A stretch of DNA of 64,000 nucleotides, taken from positions 1,054,001 to 1,118,000 of the forward strand of contig CBDCZQ010000006.1 of NCBI GenBank assembly GCA_965224575.1, given 5' to 3'. The notes beneath the pieces were generated by a model. The model saw nothing but the letters and a program-made list of their open reading frames with translations. It had not been told where the DNA came from and did not search any database. Positions 18,401 through 28,092 of this stretch are shown here, one piece after another (position 1 is the first letter of the stretch; each line of letters starts with the position of its first letter). The translations under genes and the position numbers were made by a program. This DNA is from QPIN01 sp965224575 (GTDB lineage: Bacteria; Pseudomonadota; Gammaproteobacteria; Methylococcales; Methylomonadaceae).

Positions 18401-20626
18401 ATGGTTAGTTCTCCCCAAAAAAATCCGTTGATTATTAGCGTAGCTATCCCCATCCCTTTAAATTGTCTATTTGACTATTTAGTACCCAGTCATTTTACAA
18501 ACAACCCACTACAAACAGGGACTCGCGTTGTAGTTCCTTTTGGGAAAACTAAAAAAGTTGGATTTGTCATTAAATGTGGTGAGACCAGCGATATAAATAT
18601 TGATCGTTTAAAGCAAATAATTGAGGTTTTGGATGAATCACCATTAATTGGAAAAAAAGATATTCAACTACTTCAATGGGCCAGTAATTACTACCATTAC
18701 CCTTTAGGGGAAGTTTTTAGTGCAGCGTTCCCTGTTTCACTTAGAAAAGGAAAACAAGCAAAACTTACGGAAGAAAAATACTACTTTTTATCTGATAAAG
18801 GCAAGTTGTTAAACTCAGAACAACTAAAACGCTCACCCAAACAAAAACAGCTATTTGAATTTTTTCAATCTCAAAACAAAAGTTTATCAACACATGAAAT
18901 AAGCGAATGGAATAAAAACTGGCACCCTGCTGTTAAAGCACTATTAGATAAAGACCTTCTTTCTATAGAATTAAAAACTAAATCCTTAATTAAAAACATA
19001 TCTGATCCTGAATCACCTTTAACCCCAAATGAGCAACAATTACTGGCAATTAATGAGCTAACTAAAAAATTAGGTCACTTTTCTGTTTCTTTATTAGAAG
19101 GCGTAACGGGAAGTGGAAAGACCGAAGTCTATATGCAAGTTATTCAACAAGTGCTTGATCGTGGACAACAAGTTATTGTATTGCTCCCAGAAATAACCTT
19201 AACGCCTCAATTAGAAAATCGCTTTAAACAACGATTTTCAGTGGGGTTATCAATATCACACTCAAAACTCACCGAAACTCAGAGGCACACCGCCTGGCTT
19301 GAAATGCAACAAGGGCATAGCTCTATACTTTTAGGCACTCGTTCTGCATTATTTACCCCGTTAAAAAATCTGGGTCTGATTATTTTAGATGAAGAGCATG
19401 ATAGTTCTTTTAAGCAACAAGAAGGGTTTCGCTTTTCAGCCAGAGACTTGGCAATCATCAGAGCAAAAATTTTCAATATACCCATTATATTAGGCACTGC
19501 GACACCCTCATTAGAATCAATGCATAATGCCGAGAAAAAACGCTATGAGTTATTACATTTATCAGAAAGAGCAGGAGTAGCTATTAAACCTAAGTTTTTA
19601 CTGTTTGATATTCGTAATAAAAAATTGCAGGATGGCCTTTCTGAGCCTTTAATAACTCATATTAAAAAAACATTAGCTAAAAAAGAACAAGTCTTACTAT
19701 TTCTAAATCGTCGAGGATTTGCACCCGTACAAATTTGTCATACTTGCGCCTGGGTTGCCCGTTGTAATCATTGCGATACTTGTTTGGTTATACATTATGC
19801 TGAAAAAGTTCTTCGCTGCCATCACTGTGGTTATCAACAAAGTTTATTAAATCAATGTCCTTCTTGTAAGGCTGGAGAACTTAAACCATTAGGCATAGGC
19901 ACAGAACGTATAGAACAAGGTTTGCAAACGCTATTTCCAAAACAAAAAATTGTTCGACTTGATAGAGATACTACTCAACGAAAAGGATCGCTAGAAAAAC
20001 ATCTGGAAAAAATTAATCAAGGCGAGGTGGATATCATTCTAGGTACACAAATGTTGGCTAAAGGCCACCATTTCCCCAATGTAACTTTAGTTGCTATTTT
20101 AGATGTGGATAGTGGCCTATTTAGTATTGACTTTCATGCCACTGAAAAACTCGCTCAATTAATCACCCAGGTTGCTGGTAGGGCAGGGCGAGCTGAGAAA
20201 CCGGGTAAAGTAATATTACAAACCAGACAACCAAACCATCCTTTATTAACTGTATTACTTAAAGAGGGCTACAATAAATTTGCAAAAACTGCATTAGCAG
20301 AAAGAAGGCAAGCCTCTTTACCGCCGTTCAGCTTTCAAGCACTTTTAAGAGTTTATGCATCAAACCCAGCCGATCCACAAACTTTTTTAAAAACCGTTTG
20401 CACAACCATTCAACAAATTAATAATAACAATACACTGATATTAGGCCCTGTTTCAGCACCTATGGCAAAACGTGCAGGCTATTTCCATTTTCAGCTTTTA
20501 CTGCAAAATACTCATCGGAAACGATTACAAACTTTGTTAGATCAATTAATACCCCAACTCTATAAGATTAAAGAAGGTAAAAAAGTACGCTGGTCAATTG
20601 ATATTGACCCTGTTGATTTATACTAA
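18401..20626 (+). CDS. priA: Primosomal protein N' (replication-restart helicase PriA)
   Basis: 3'-5' DNA helicase that reloads replisomes at stalled forks. The 741-residue protein has an N-terminal DNA-binding domain, Walker A GVTGSGKT (234-241), the DEEH box in LGLIILDEEHDSSFK, and eight cysteines in the CX2C zinc-binding insertion (ICHTCAWVARCNHCDTC, then CHHCGYQ, CPSC). The helicase C-terminal motif VAGRAGRAEKPG is present. The gene stands alone, preceded by a DnaA-box hairpin and followed by a REP pair. Confidence 0.97.
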   Translation: MVSSPQKNPLIISVAIPIPLNCLFDYLVPSHFTNNPLQTGTRVVVPFGKTKKVGFVIKCGETSDINIDRLKQIIEVLDESPLIGKKDIQLLQWASNYYHYPLGEVFSAAFPVSLRKGKQAKLTEEKYYFLSDKGKLLNSEQLKRSPKQKQLFEFFQSQNKSLSTHEISEWNKNWHPAVKALLDKDLLSIELKTKSLIKNISDPESPLTPNEQQLLAINELTKKLGHFSVSLLEGVTGSGKTEVYMQVIQQVLDRGQQVIVLLPEITLTPQLENRFKQRFSVGLSISHSKLTETQRHTAWLEMQQGHSSILLGTRSALFTPLKNLGLIILDEEHDSSFKQQEGFRFSARDLAIIRAKIFNIPIILGTATPSLESMHNAEKKRYELLHLSERAGVAIKPKFLLFDIRNKKLQDGLSEPLITHIKKTLAKKEQVLLFLNRRGFAPVQICHTCAWVARCNHCDTCLVIHYAEKVLRCHHCGYQQSLLNQCPSCKAGELKPLGIGTERIEQGLQTLFPKQKIVRLDRDTTQRKGSLEKHLEKINQGEVDIILGTQMLAKGHHFPNVTLVAILDVDSGLFSIDFHATEKLAQLITQVAGRAGRAEKPGKVILQTRQPNHPLLTVLLKEGYNKFAKTALAERRQASLPPFSFQALLRVYASNPADPQTFLKTVCTTIQQINNNNTLILGPVSAPMAKRAGYFHFQLLLQNTHRKRLQTLLDQLIPQLYKIKEGKKVRWSIDIDPVDLY

Positions 20627-20655
20627 GATAAAATTAACATGCTTAACAAAGTGAT

Positions 20656-20741
20656 GTAGGTTAGGCTAACGGCTCTATCGTTAACCTAACTTTTTAGCAT
20701 ACCGTTTGTTGGGTTGCCAAAGAGACGGCAGCCCAACCTAC
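20656..20741 (+). repeat. Paired REP element (BIME-like), copy 1
   Basis: Two REP units in opposite orientation. The first is GTAG (20656-20659) then the hairpin GTTAGGCTAAC / GTTAACCTAAC. The second, read on the other strand, is GTAG then GTTGGGCTGCC / GGCAACCCAAC. Each stem carries one conserved C-A mismatch (a G-T wobble on the opposite strand). Hairpins introduced by GTAG are the hallmark of REP sequences moved by RAYT transposases. It lies between priA and a secreted-protein gene. Confidence 0.85.
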
Positions 20742-20925
20742 AACCACACCTCAACAAAATACAAAATAACATCTTTAATAAAAGCCAAAATAAAAACATA
20801 AGTAGCTGTTATTAAAAGTATTTTTTATTATATAGGGTATAGTCAACGAAAATACTTTCAAAGTAAAAAAATGTGGGGTAGAATTTCCCTTTAAACAAAA
20901 AAAACAATAATTTTGAGGTATTCTA

Positions 20926-21522
20926 ATGTTAAAAATTAAGCTAGTTATACTATTTTTAAGTAGCCTTTTTTTTCTGTCAACACCAGTAGTTGCAGAAGAA
21001 TTATCTTGTCCTGATGGGGGGGCTCCAATGCAAGTTCAGTATGGAGACGTTGTTAATTGCTCAATCGAAAGCGCAGGAGACCTTGATGTTTTTGCTATTT
21101 CTGCAACTGAAGGTGATTTTATCAGTGCCAATGTTATTTATACAGGTAATGATGATTGTACAATCCTTCAACTACAGATAAGAGGACTTGATGATAAAAA
21201 CCAGCAGTTAGCCAAGAGTACTGCGCAAGTTTGTAGTGGCACTAGAATAGAGTTTACTGTAGATAAAACTAATATACATACTCTTACTATAGCTGATTTT
21301 AGAAATACTCAAACGGGTGAATACCAAGTAGAATTTCAATGCATATCTGGGACATGCATTAAACAAGCTTTACTCCCTAAACAAGAATGTACCGCGACAT
21401 ACGATGGATCAGAATTTATAGTCCCTTATATTGAATTTGGATCAAAAGTATTTTTTGCAAATTTTAATTTAATTTCTAGCGACCCTATTCAACTTCAAAT
21501 AGTTGAGGGTCGTGAAAAATAA
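20926..21522 (+). CDS. Secreted protein, function unknown
   Basis: The 198-residue protein has a signal peptide (MLKIKLVILFLSSLFFLSTP, cleavage near VVAEE) and six cysteines after it, suggesting disulfides. The segment GDLDVFAISATEGDFISANV resembles beta-sandwich pre-peptidase C-terminal-like domains (a sugar- or protein-binding fold), but this is a weak impression. A GAGGT ribosome site precedes the ATG. It is flanked by REP pairs on both sides. Confidence 0.65.
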   Translation: MLKIKLVILFLSSLFFLSTPVVAEELSCPDGGAPMQVQYGDVVNCSIESAGDLDVFAISATEGDFISANVIYTGNDDCTILQLQIRGLDDKNQQLAKSTAQVCSGTRIEFTVDKTNIHTLTIADFRNTQTGEYQVEFQCISGTCIKQALLPKQECTATYDGSEFIVPYIEFGSKVFFANFNLISSDPIQLQIVEGREK

Positions 21523-21590
21523 GCTCTTATTTCTAATATAAATCATGATAAAGGCGTGATTATAAATGATGTAAACATAGGCACTCGTGT

Positions 21591-21672
21591 GTAGGGCTAC
21601 CGCCTCTATCGCGACCCAACAATCTGTAGCTGAAAATGTTAGGTTAACGATAAAGCCGTTAGCCTAACCTAC
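21591..21672 (-). repeat. Paired REP element (BIME-like), copy 2 (partly decayed)
   Basis: Inverted relative to copy 1. On the minus strand it starts GTAG followed by the intact hairpin GTTAGGCTAAC / GTTAACCTAAC. The plus-strand unit begins GTAG at 21591 but its hairpin is eroded by substitutions and a short deletion. Confidence 0.8.
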
Positions 21673-21752
21673 GACTTTTCACAAAGTTATTTAAATTTTT
21701 TAAAGTACTGTAATGTCAGCGTAAGTTATCCTTTTTACTTAGAGAGAAAAAA

Positions 21753-22193
21753 ATGAAAAAAATAGTAATGGCAGCTACTTTGTTGCTCCTTGGTTTTACC
21801 AGTAATTTAGTTTTAGCTCGTGAAGATGTTTCTGAATTTTCCATAGAAAGTGCGACATCTCTGGAACAAGCTAAAGAAAAATTAGGATCTGAAGTACGCT
21901 TTTACTTCGGTAATCAAAAGCATGGAAAAATATTAAAAAACTGGGGTGAGGTTAGCGCTAACAAGAAAACTAATGCTTTTTTAAAGTCTGATGAACAATC
22001 TTGTACTCAGGCTTTTTTATCTGCATTAATTGCATTACGTAATCGTGCAATAAAAGAAGGTGGAAATGCGGTAGTCAAAATTAAGTCTAATTACAAGCGT
22101 AAAGAATTTAATAGTACCTCATCCTACCAATGTGGTGCTGGTAACGTACTTGCCGGTGTTGCTTTAAAGGGGACTATTGTTAAATTACCTTAG
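21753..22193 (+). CDS. Exported small protein of the family often mislabelled excinuclease ATPase subunit
   Basis: The 146-residue protein has a signal peptide (MKKIVMAATLLLLGFTSNLVLA). The mature part matches a widespread gammaproteobacterial family by its signature stretches VSANKKTNAF, SCTQAFLSALIALRNRA and EGGNAVVKIKSNYK, ending AGVALKGTIVKL. It is related in pattern to YbjQ-like domains. Databases often carry the wrong name excinuclease ATPase subunit; there is no ATPase motif here. Function is unknown. A terminator-like hairpin and a REP pair follow. Confidence 0.75.
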   Translation: MKKIVMAATLLLLGFTSNLVLAREDVSEFSIESATSLEQAKEKLGSEVRFYFGNQKHGKILKNWGEVSANKKTNAFLKSDEQSCTQAFLSALIALRNRAIKEGGNAVVKIKSNYKRKEFNSTSSYQCGAGNVLAGVALKGTIVKLP

Positions 22194-22204
22194 TTATTTT
22201 ATAT

Positions 22205-22247
22205 AACTTGCTCTGAAAGTCATTAGTAATTCTCTAAGCAAGTTTTT
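22205..22247 (+). terminator. Intrinsic terminator candidate
   Basis: AACTTGCT (22205-22212) pairs with AGCAAGTT (22237-22244), followed by a short T-run, 12 bases after the stop of the exported-protein gene. The loop is long (24 bases), so strength is uncertain. Confidence 0.5.
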
Positions 22248-22264
22248 CTTAGGATTTACATGAA

Positions 22265-22351
22265 GTAGGTTCGGCTAACAGCTCTATCGTTAACCTAACA
22301 TCTTTAGCATACCATTTGTTGGGTTGCCAAAGAGACGGCAGCCCAACCTAC
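22265..22351 (+). repeat. Paired REP element (BIME-like), copy 3
   Basis: Same orientation as copy 1 and close to it in sequence: GTAG then GTTCGGCTAAC / GTTAACCTAAC, a spacer, and GTTGGGTTGCC / GGCAGCCCAAC followed by CTAC. It separates the convergent exported-protein and purC genes. Confidence 0.85.
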
Positions 22352-22367
22352 GACCTCTTAGCTAATG

Positions 22368-23261
22368 TCAATTACCCGTAATTTTTAACTCTGCTTCCTC
22401 ATACTTGGAGGCGCAAACTTGTAAAACTTCTTTAGGTAGAGATGGCCCTGGCGCAGTTTTATCCCAATCCAGAGTTTCCAAATAATCACGGACATATTGT
22501 TTATCAAAACTTGGAGGGCTCATACCAAGTTGATATTGTTCAGCAGGCCAGAACCTTGATGAATCGGGTGTTAATGCCTCATCAATTAAATATAGCTCTC
22601 CATCATCATCTAAACCAAACTCAAATTTGGTATCAGCAATAATTACACCTCTATGTCTAGCAAATTCAGCAGCCTCAGAATACAGCTCTATACTGACTTT
22701 CTTTACTTTTTCAGCTATTTCCTGTCCTAGCAAGGAAATTGTTTGCTCAAAAGAAATATTTTCATCATGATCACCTTCTGCTGCTTTAGAAGAAGGTGTA
22801 TAAATAGCTTTATCTAATTTTTCAGCTTGTTGCAGCCCTTTTGCTAAAGTAATGCCACATACCGCACCTGACTGTTGATAATCCTTCCAGCCTGAGCCAA
22901 TCAAATACCCTCTAACAATGGCTTCTACAGGTAATGGATTTAAGCGTTTCACTATAATAGCTCGCCCACTAACTTGCATACGCTGATCATTATTGGGAAT
23001 AATGTCTTCTAGCTTTAACCCTGTTAAATGATTTGGGATGATATGCCTCATCTTTTCAAACCAAAAATTAGAAATACTGGTAAGTACCCTACCTTTTCCT
23101 GGAATAGGATCTGGAAGAACAACATCAAAAGCTGATAATCTATCTGTCGTTACAATAAGTAAATGTTTGTTATCAACTTCATATATATCACGGACTTTAC
23201 CACGAGATAACAGCTTTAAACTGGTAATTGATGATTCAAAAAGTGTAGAGGGAGCGTTCAT
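22368..23261 (-). CDS. purC: Phosphoribosylaminoimidazole-succinocarboxamide synthase (SAICAR synthetase)
   Basis: Joins aspartate to CAIR in purine synthesis with ATP. The 297-residue form is the longer, yeast-Ade1-like type. Recognisable stretches are LSRGKVRDIYEVD, TDRLSAFDVVLPDPIPGKG, VEAIVRGYLIGSGWKDYQ, and IADTKFEFG and DEALTPDSSRFWP near the C-terminal half. The gene stands alone, upstream of the large c-di-GMP gene read in the same direction. Confidence 0.96.
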   Translation of the reverse strand: MNAPSTLFESSITSLKLLSRGKVRDIYEVDNKHLLIVTTDRLSAFDVVLPDPIPGKGRVLTSISNFWFEKMRHIIPNHLTGLKLEDIIPNNDQRMQVSGRAIIVKRLNPLPVEAIVRGYLIGSGWKDYQQSGAVCGITLAKGLQQAEKLDKAIYTPSSKAAEGDHDENISFEQTISLLGQEIAEKVKKVSIELYSEAAEFARHRGVIIADTKFEFGLDDDGELYLIDEALTPDSSRFWPAEQYQLGMSPPSFDKQYVRDYLETLDWDKTAPGPSLPKEVLQVCASKYEEAELKITGN

Positions 23262-23311
23262 ATATACTTTGTTTAACTAACATATTTAGAAAATGTTAGT
23301 ATTTTATCACT

Positions 23312-26300
23312 TTATAATGCATGCCCTACTTTTTCATCATTAGTTTTGGATTTTTGATGATCTGCACCTTTGTCAATTAACTCAGTAATCAATATAGGCT
23401 TTTGGACACCCCAACCCTGAGCATAATCAACACCAATTTCTTTAAGCATTTGATGAATCTCATCACTTTCTACATATTCTGCAATCGTTTTCATATTTAA
23501 AGAATGTCCAATTTCATTCATCGATTTTACTATTGCCACATCTGTAGAGTTGGACACCATATCTTTAACAAAAATACCATCTATTTTTAGATAGTCTACA
23601 TCCAGGCTTTTCAGATAAGAATAAGATGAATAGCCAGAACCAAAGTCATCTAAAGAAAACTTACATTTAAAGCGTTTTATTTTTTTAATAAATGTTTGCA
23701 CAAATTCAAAACTATCTGCTGCAACCGTTTCTGTAATTTCAAAAGTAATTTTTTCTAAAGGAACATTACATAGAGTTAAGGTTTCCTTAAGAAACTGTAA
23801 GAAATCCTCACTATTCATTGATTCACCTGATAGATTAATAGAAAACCCATCTAATTCATCAAAAATCTCTTGGTTGTTTTCTATCCAGTCAAATACATTG
23901 AGTACGACCCATTGATCAACTTCTGACATACGTTGGCATCGTTCAACTGCTGGAATAAAGTCATCAGGTGGAATAGTAACCCCATGTTCATCTTTAATTC
24001 CCAGCAAAATTTCATAATGAGTGTGACTACCCTTTTCTGGATTAATCGCAGCAATTTTTTGACAACGTAAAAAAAGCCGGTTTTCAGAAAAAACCTGATT
24101 AATCCGCCCAACCCACTCATGTGCGTTATATTGTGATTTTAATGACTCATCATTATCTTGATAAACCCGAATGCGGTTTCGCCCAGCATTTATTGCTGAA
24201 AGTGTAGCAGAATCTGCATACTGTAAAATACTATTCACATCATAACTATTGCCTGAAAATAACGGTACAATCCCCATCCCAGCAGCTATAGCATAACTTT
24301 TATCTTCCCAGTTAAATTCTCCACTAATTAGTTCTGATTGCAATTTTTTTGCAACTTCTGCAGAACAATTTTTTAATAGAATAGAAAAGGTCTTATCATC
24401 CAGACGACCGAAAATATCATCTTTACGCAATACTTTTTTTAACGTATTAGCCATTTTCTCTAAAAGAGCATCTCCAGCAGCTAAACCACAAGCATTAGTT
24501 ATAATTCTAAAATCTTGCACCTCAATGTTACATAAAAGATATTTAGCATTCTCTAAATTGGTCAGCTTTATCTTCAGTCGTTTTATAAATTCTTTTCGAT
24601 TAAATACGCCAGTGACTGAATCTCGAGTCGCATTATAGACAAGCTTTTGTTGCAAGTTTTGCAACATCCTATTAGTAGCTCTGTCCATTGCAGGCATATC
24701 AAGACTTTCAATTCTGTTTGCTGCGCCATTTCTGACCATATCAACCAGAGTTTCTCGATCAAACTCTTGTTTTTTTAGCCCTCCTCGGTTTACAAAAACA
24801 AAAAGATCTCGTATTTCGCTCATCCAGACTAACTTTAAAGGCTCTACTTCTTCCTCTATCAAAAAGATTAACCATTCCCCTATTTTTAAATGGTCAACTT
24901 CTTCTAAGTGGTAATTTTCTTTACCTAACTCTTGAACAATAACGTCTTTTTCAAGTAATACCATATCCATGGCATTAGAATTAAGAGGAATACTATTTTT
25001 TAATAATAAGTCACTTAATTCATCCAAAATTTTACTATGTAAAAAAGTATTGGTACAAACTGGCTGTAGTTCTGTATCAACAAACTCTAGAACATTTTCA
25101 ATCACCTCATTTCTAGGTTTTTTAGCCCCCATTAACCATTTCAGTATACTATTTATTATACCTAGGTGGCCTTGAAAGCTATTAGTATCTTCATGTAACT
25201 TATCTATTACCAGAAGATGCTGCCAACCTGCATTCAACAAAGTTCCTACTATATTCGGTATTTTTTCCCCTGCAAAATCATTGTTGATCTCAACCTGAAC
25301 AAATTGTCGAGCTTTATCCAGTTTTTGTTTACCCTCATACGTATCGTTAACACGTTTAATATTATGATCAATAGACTTATTAACTGATTGAGTAATTTCA
25401 TCAAGTTTTTGTTCAGCCTGTTTAAAAACGGCTGGGTTTTTTATCCCCTCAATACTGATTTTTTTTGTCAGCTCATCAAGGGTTTGCCTAATCTGAATAC
25501 TTTTTGATGTTTTATCACCCTTTATGGCCGAGCCCAGCCATAAAAGATGGTTGACTATATTACGAGCAGGGTGATTTTCTGACTCAAGAAACCCATTATC
25601 CTGCAAAGCTTGAGCCATAATAGGTATCTTAATGCTCTCTAAATACGATTCACTTTCCTTAGTGACCATTTTGTCTTTAAACAAAATATCAAATAAATTT
25701 TCGTGTATCTCTAAACTACTTTTATCCTCACTAGATATTTGTTTCTGGAAATCAGAAAAATTAACCAACGCACCTTGTAGTTCTTCTTCTACGTTATTTG
25801 AAGTTAAATCACCTTGAATAGCATTCTCTTGTATATAAGCAAAAGCCTTGCTTATTTCATCTGATGAATATACATCACCCGTTATTTCAGGTGTTGTGAT
25901 TAGAGTTTGATGTTGATGAAGGGAACTCTGTTGTTGTAACAAAGAAATTAAATTTCTGGCGACATTAACAACCTGTGTATTACCCTGTACAGAAACTTGT
26001 GGTTGAGCAGTAGGAAAATCTAATTCGCTGTCAACTGTGGCTATTGGGTTTGATTCAGAATCAACAGAATTTTCACTAATTTGTCTAACTGAGTCTCCTT
26101 CTTGAGAAGGATGATGATCTATTATTGGACTAGTACCCGGAGCAATTTTTTTAAATGATCTAGAAACACCTTCCAATTTTTTTGGTGCGCCATTTGCCAA
26201 TAGTATGGCATCCATTTTTCCATACAATTCAGAAAGATAATTGATCAGAGTTTCTTCAAACAAAACATACATACTACGTTTTGTTAGATCATTCTCTTCT

Positions 26301-27160
26301 ATCTCAGATAAGGTATCCCTAAAGCGATCACATATCTTTGCAGGACAAAGCGGATTAAGCAGAATATTTGAATCAACTTCAAGAATATATCCCATCTTAT
26401 CTTGGAGAGATTTCAACTCTCCTTCAAATAAAGTTTCCAAATGTCTAATAATGGAAGATAAATTAAGCCAATCTTCAAAATCATTTTTTTCAACTAATGA
26501 CAGACTAGACTCTGCTTGAGTCTCATCAATTTGATCAAAAGGAGAAGAGCTTAATAAAGAGGAGTCACGATCAGTAACACTACAAAAACTTTCTACAATA
26601 ATTTTCTTATTAATTTTAAAATTTGTAATTGCATCAGTTAATATAAGCTGCTCTTGATAACTCCCTCCTTTTTCAATAACTTCTGCCAGCTTTAGCTTAA
26701 TATGCGAATAATATTTAGCTAGTATTGAAGAAAATGCTTCTTTCATTAACGATGATAAATCAGTTTCTAGCTTATCTTGTTTTGCCTGACTCTCAGGGTT
26801 ATTCCGCCTTTCTACTCCTGCCAATCCTAAACTATTTTGAATTTGTTTTTTTAGTACCTTAAAGGCCTGTTCAGAGTTTCCTTCAAAAGCAACACCAATA
26901 CCAATAGATTTGATGTGCATAATCTGTACTTCTAAACTAAATTTTTCCTCACCTTGGTCAAGTTTTGTAGTAAATTGAACGTGTATTATTTGGTTCTGCT
27001 TTAAAGAATGGAGACCCTTTCCTTTCTTAACTTCAATAAACATACCCCCTGAACAAAAATCACGGATAACACATTGAATAAAACTGGAATTATCAGCTAC
27101 TAATGTAGCTGCCAGATTTATCTCGTAACGTGTATAACGGCGACGTTTTGAAGTAGGCAT
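23312..27160 (-). CDS. PilZ-DUF1631-GGDEF-EAL protein; probable c-di-GMP phosphodiesterase
   Basis: The 1282-residue cytoplasmic protein has an N-terminal PilZ domain (RRRYTRYE near residue 6 and RDFCSGGMFIE), a long DUF1631 region (about 130-830), a GGDEF domain and a C-terminal EAL domain. The GGDEF signature reads RLDDKTF in place of RLGGDEF, so diguanylate cyclase activity is not expected. In the EAL domain the metal and catalytic positions look kept: the Glu of EIL, the Asn of FSINLS, FEITE, LDDFGSGYSS, the Lys of DYLKIDG and IAEYVE. The likely output is c-di-GMP breakdown tuned by PilZ binding. The gene stands alone. Confidence 0.9.
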   Translation of the reverse strand: MPTSKRRRYTRYEINLAATLVADNSSFIQCVIRDFCSGGMFIEVKKGKGLHSLKQNQIIHVQFTTKLDQGEEKFSLEVQIMHIKSIGIGVAFEGNSEQAFKVLKKQIQNSLGLAGVERRNNPESQAKQDKLETDLSSLMKEAFSSILAKYYSHIKLKLAEVIEKGGSYQEQLILTDAITNFKINKKIIVESFCSVTDRDSSLLSSSPFDQIDETQAESSLSLVEKNDFEDWLNLSSIIRHLETLFEGELKSLQDKMGYILEVDSNILLNPLCPAKICDRFRDTLSEIEENDLTKRSMYVLFEETLINYLSELYGKMDAILLANGAPKKLEGVSRSFKKIAPGTSPIIDHHPSQEGDSVRQISENSVDSESNPIATVDSELDFPTAQPQVSVQGNTQVVNVARNLISLLQQQSSLHQHQTLITTPEITGDVYSSDEISKAFAYIQENAIQGDLTSNNVEEELQGALVNFSDFQKQISSEDKSSLEIHENLFDILFKDKMVTKESESYLESIKIPIMAQALQDNGFLESENHPARNIVNHLLWLGSAIKGDKTSKSIQIRQTLDELTKKISIEGIKNPAVFKQAEQKLDEITQSVNKSIDHNIKRVNDTYEGKQKLDKARQFVQVEINNDFAGEKIPNIVGTLLNAGWQHLLVIDKLHEDTNSFQGHLGIINSILKWLMGAKKPRNEVIENVLEFVDTELQPVCTNTFLHSKILDELSDLLLKNSIPLNSNAMDMVLLEKDVIVQELGKENYHLEEVDHLKIGEWLIFLIEEEVEPLKLVWMSEIRDLFVFVNRGGLKKQEFDRETLVDMVRNGAANRIESLDMPAMDRATNRMLQNLQQKLVYNATRDSVTGVFNRKEFIKRLKIKLTNLENAKYLLCNIEVQDFRIITNACGLAAGDALLEKMANTLKKVLRKDDIFGRLDDKTFSILLKNCSAEVAKKLQSELISGEFNWEDKSYAIAAGMGIVPLFSGNSYDVNSILQYADSATLSAINAGRNRIRVYQDNDESLKSQYNAHEWVGRINQVFSENRLFLRCQKIAAINPEKGSHTHYEILLGIKDEHGVTIPPDDFIPAVERCQRMSEVDQWVVLNVFDWIENNQEIFDELDGFSINLSGESMNSEDFLQFLKETLTLCNVPLEKITFEITETVAADSFEFVQTFIKKIKRFKCKFSLDDFGSGYSSYSYLKSLDVDYLKIDGIFVKDMVSNSTDVAIVKSMNEIGHSLNMKTIAEYVESDEIHQMLKEIGVDYAQGWGVQKPILITELIDKGADHQKSKTNDEKVGHAL

Positions 27161-27837
27161 AGAGGTTAAGGAATAAAATTAATTTCTAAAGTTGTAAAAA
27201 TACATTAGGGTTTACTGCAATTAAGCATAGTTGAAAAATAAAAATTAACAAAAATTGTATTGCTTAAATAGTTTTAATTTTATCCATTACCCTATAGGAC
27301 ACCTATATATAATGTCCGATTCAATCAGCAACCATCTATCAGAAATTAAAAAACAAAATATATTTCAATACTCTACCTAATAACCCATAAGTTTCACCAT
27401 TTTAAGAGGCTTTCATCAAATAATCATGTTAAAAAAACCCCTAATTTAATCTTAAAAGGCAAATTTATCAATTTTAGTGCGTCTATATACTTTATGAGGA
27501 TAAAAACAATATCTCTTTTGATCCGATTAGCCCAAAGAACACAATTAATAGAGGTGCCCTTAAGTTTATAAAATGATTTGACAATACTATTTATCAAGAT
27601 ACTTATACTCATATTTATGAACCAAAGATGACTTATATCGTCTTACAACTATAAAAAGTACAAAATATATTGATTATGCCAAGAATAGTAAACTCAATTA
27701 TAGAAATACAGAAAAAGCAGTATTAACGGATAATTAATAGGCGGAAAAGCAACAAAACATTAAGAGTTGATGTTTAAGGAATAGATGCTACTTAGAATTT
27801 CTTATAGAATAGAATAATTTTAGATTAAACAAGAATA
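27161..27837. other. Long AT-rich non-coding stretch
   Basis: No gene is supported here. A 62-codon minus-strand frame (27424-27612) lacks a ribosome site and domain and contains a copy of a repeat arm, so I do not call it. Two related sequences, TATAGGACACCTATATATAA near 27294 and TATAGGGTACCTCTATATAA near 28011, flank the interval in direct orientation and resemble the GGGCACCTCTATTAATT arm of the palindromic elements, suggesting decayed copies. Confidence 0.4.
27542..27559 (+). repeat. Isolated 18-bp arm of a palindromic element
   Basis: CAATTAATAGAGGTGCCC is identical to the right arm of copy 4 (34542-34559). No clean partner arm lies nearby; a weak match near 27294-27310 could be its decayed mate. 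Confidence 0.65.
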
Positions 27838-27998
27838 TAAGTACCCGACCATAAATATTTTAACAATTTTAGGCAGGATTTTTTGTCATATTCAAGGCGT
27901 ATAAATAGGCGCATAGCGAGCTACGCAACTATTTATGCAACGATGAAGATGACAAAAAAGACAAGTAAAATGTTAAAATATTTATGGTCGGGTACTTA
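27838..27998. repeat. Variable-arm palindromic element, copy 3 (perfect 28-bp arms)
   Basis: Positions 27838-27865 are the exact reverse complement of 27971-27998. The interior repeats the family core: GGCAGGATTTTTTGTC on the left, AGGCGTATAAATAGGCGC, a centre near ATAGC-GA-GCTACG, and GACAAAAAAGACAAG on the right. The core is clearly related to copy 2, yet the arms are unrelated in sequence. Confidence 0.85.
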
Positions 27999-28092
27999 AC
28001 TATAGGGTACCTCTATATAAGCCTTCTTGTTATTCACTGAACATTCAGAACCAGTTATATATGATTATTAACAAAATAAAGGAGATTAATAA

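Noticed and set aside
21753..22193. Excinuclease ATPase subunit function
   Set aside because: The name is a common misannotation for this family; the protein is small, exported and lacks ATPase motifs.
27424..27612. 62-codon minus-strand frame
   Set aside because: It contains a repeat arm, has no ribosome site and lies in AT-rich debris.
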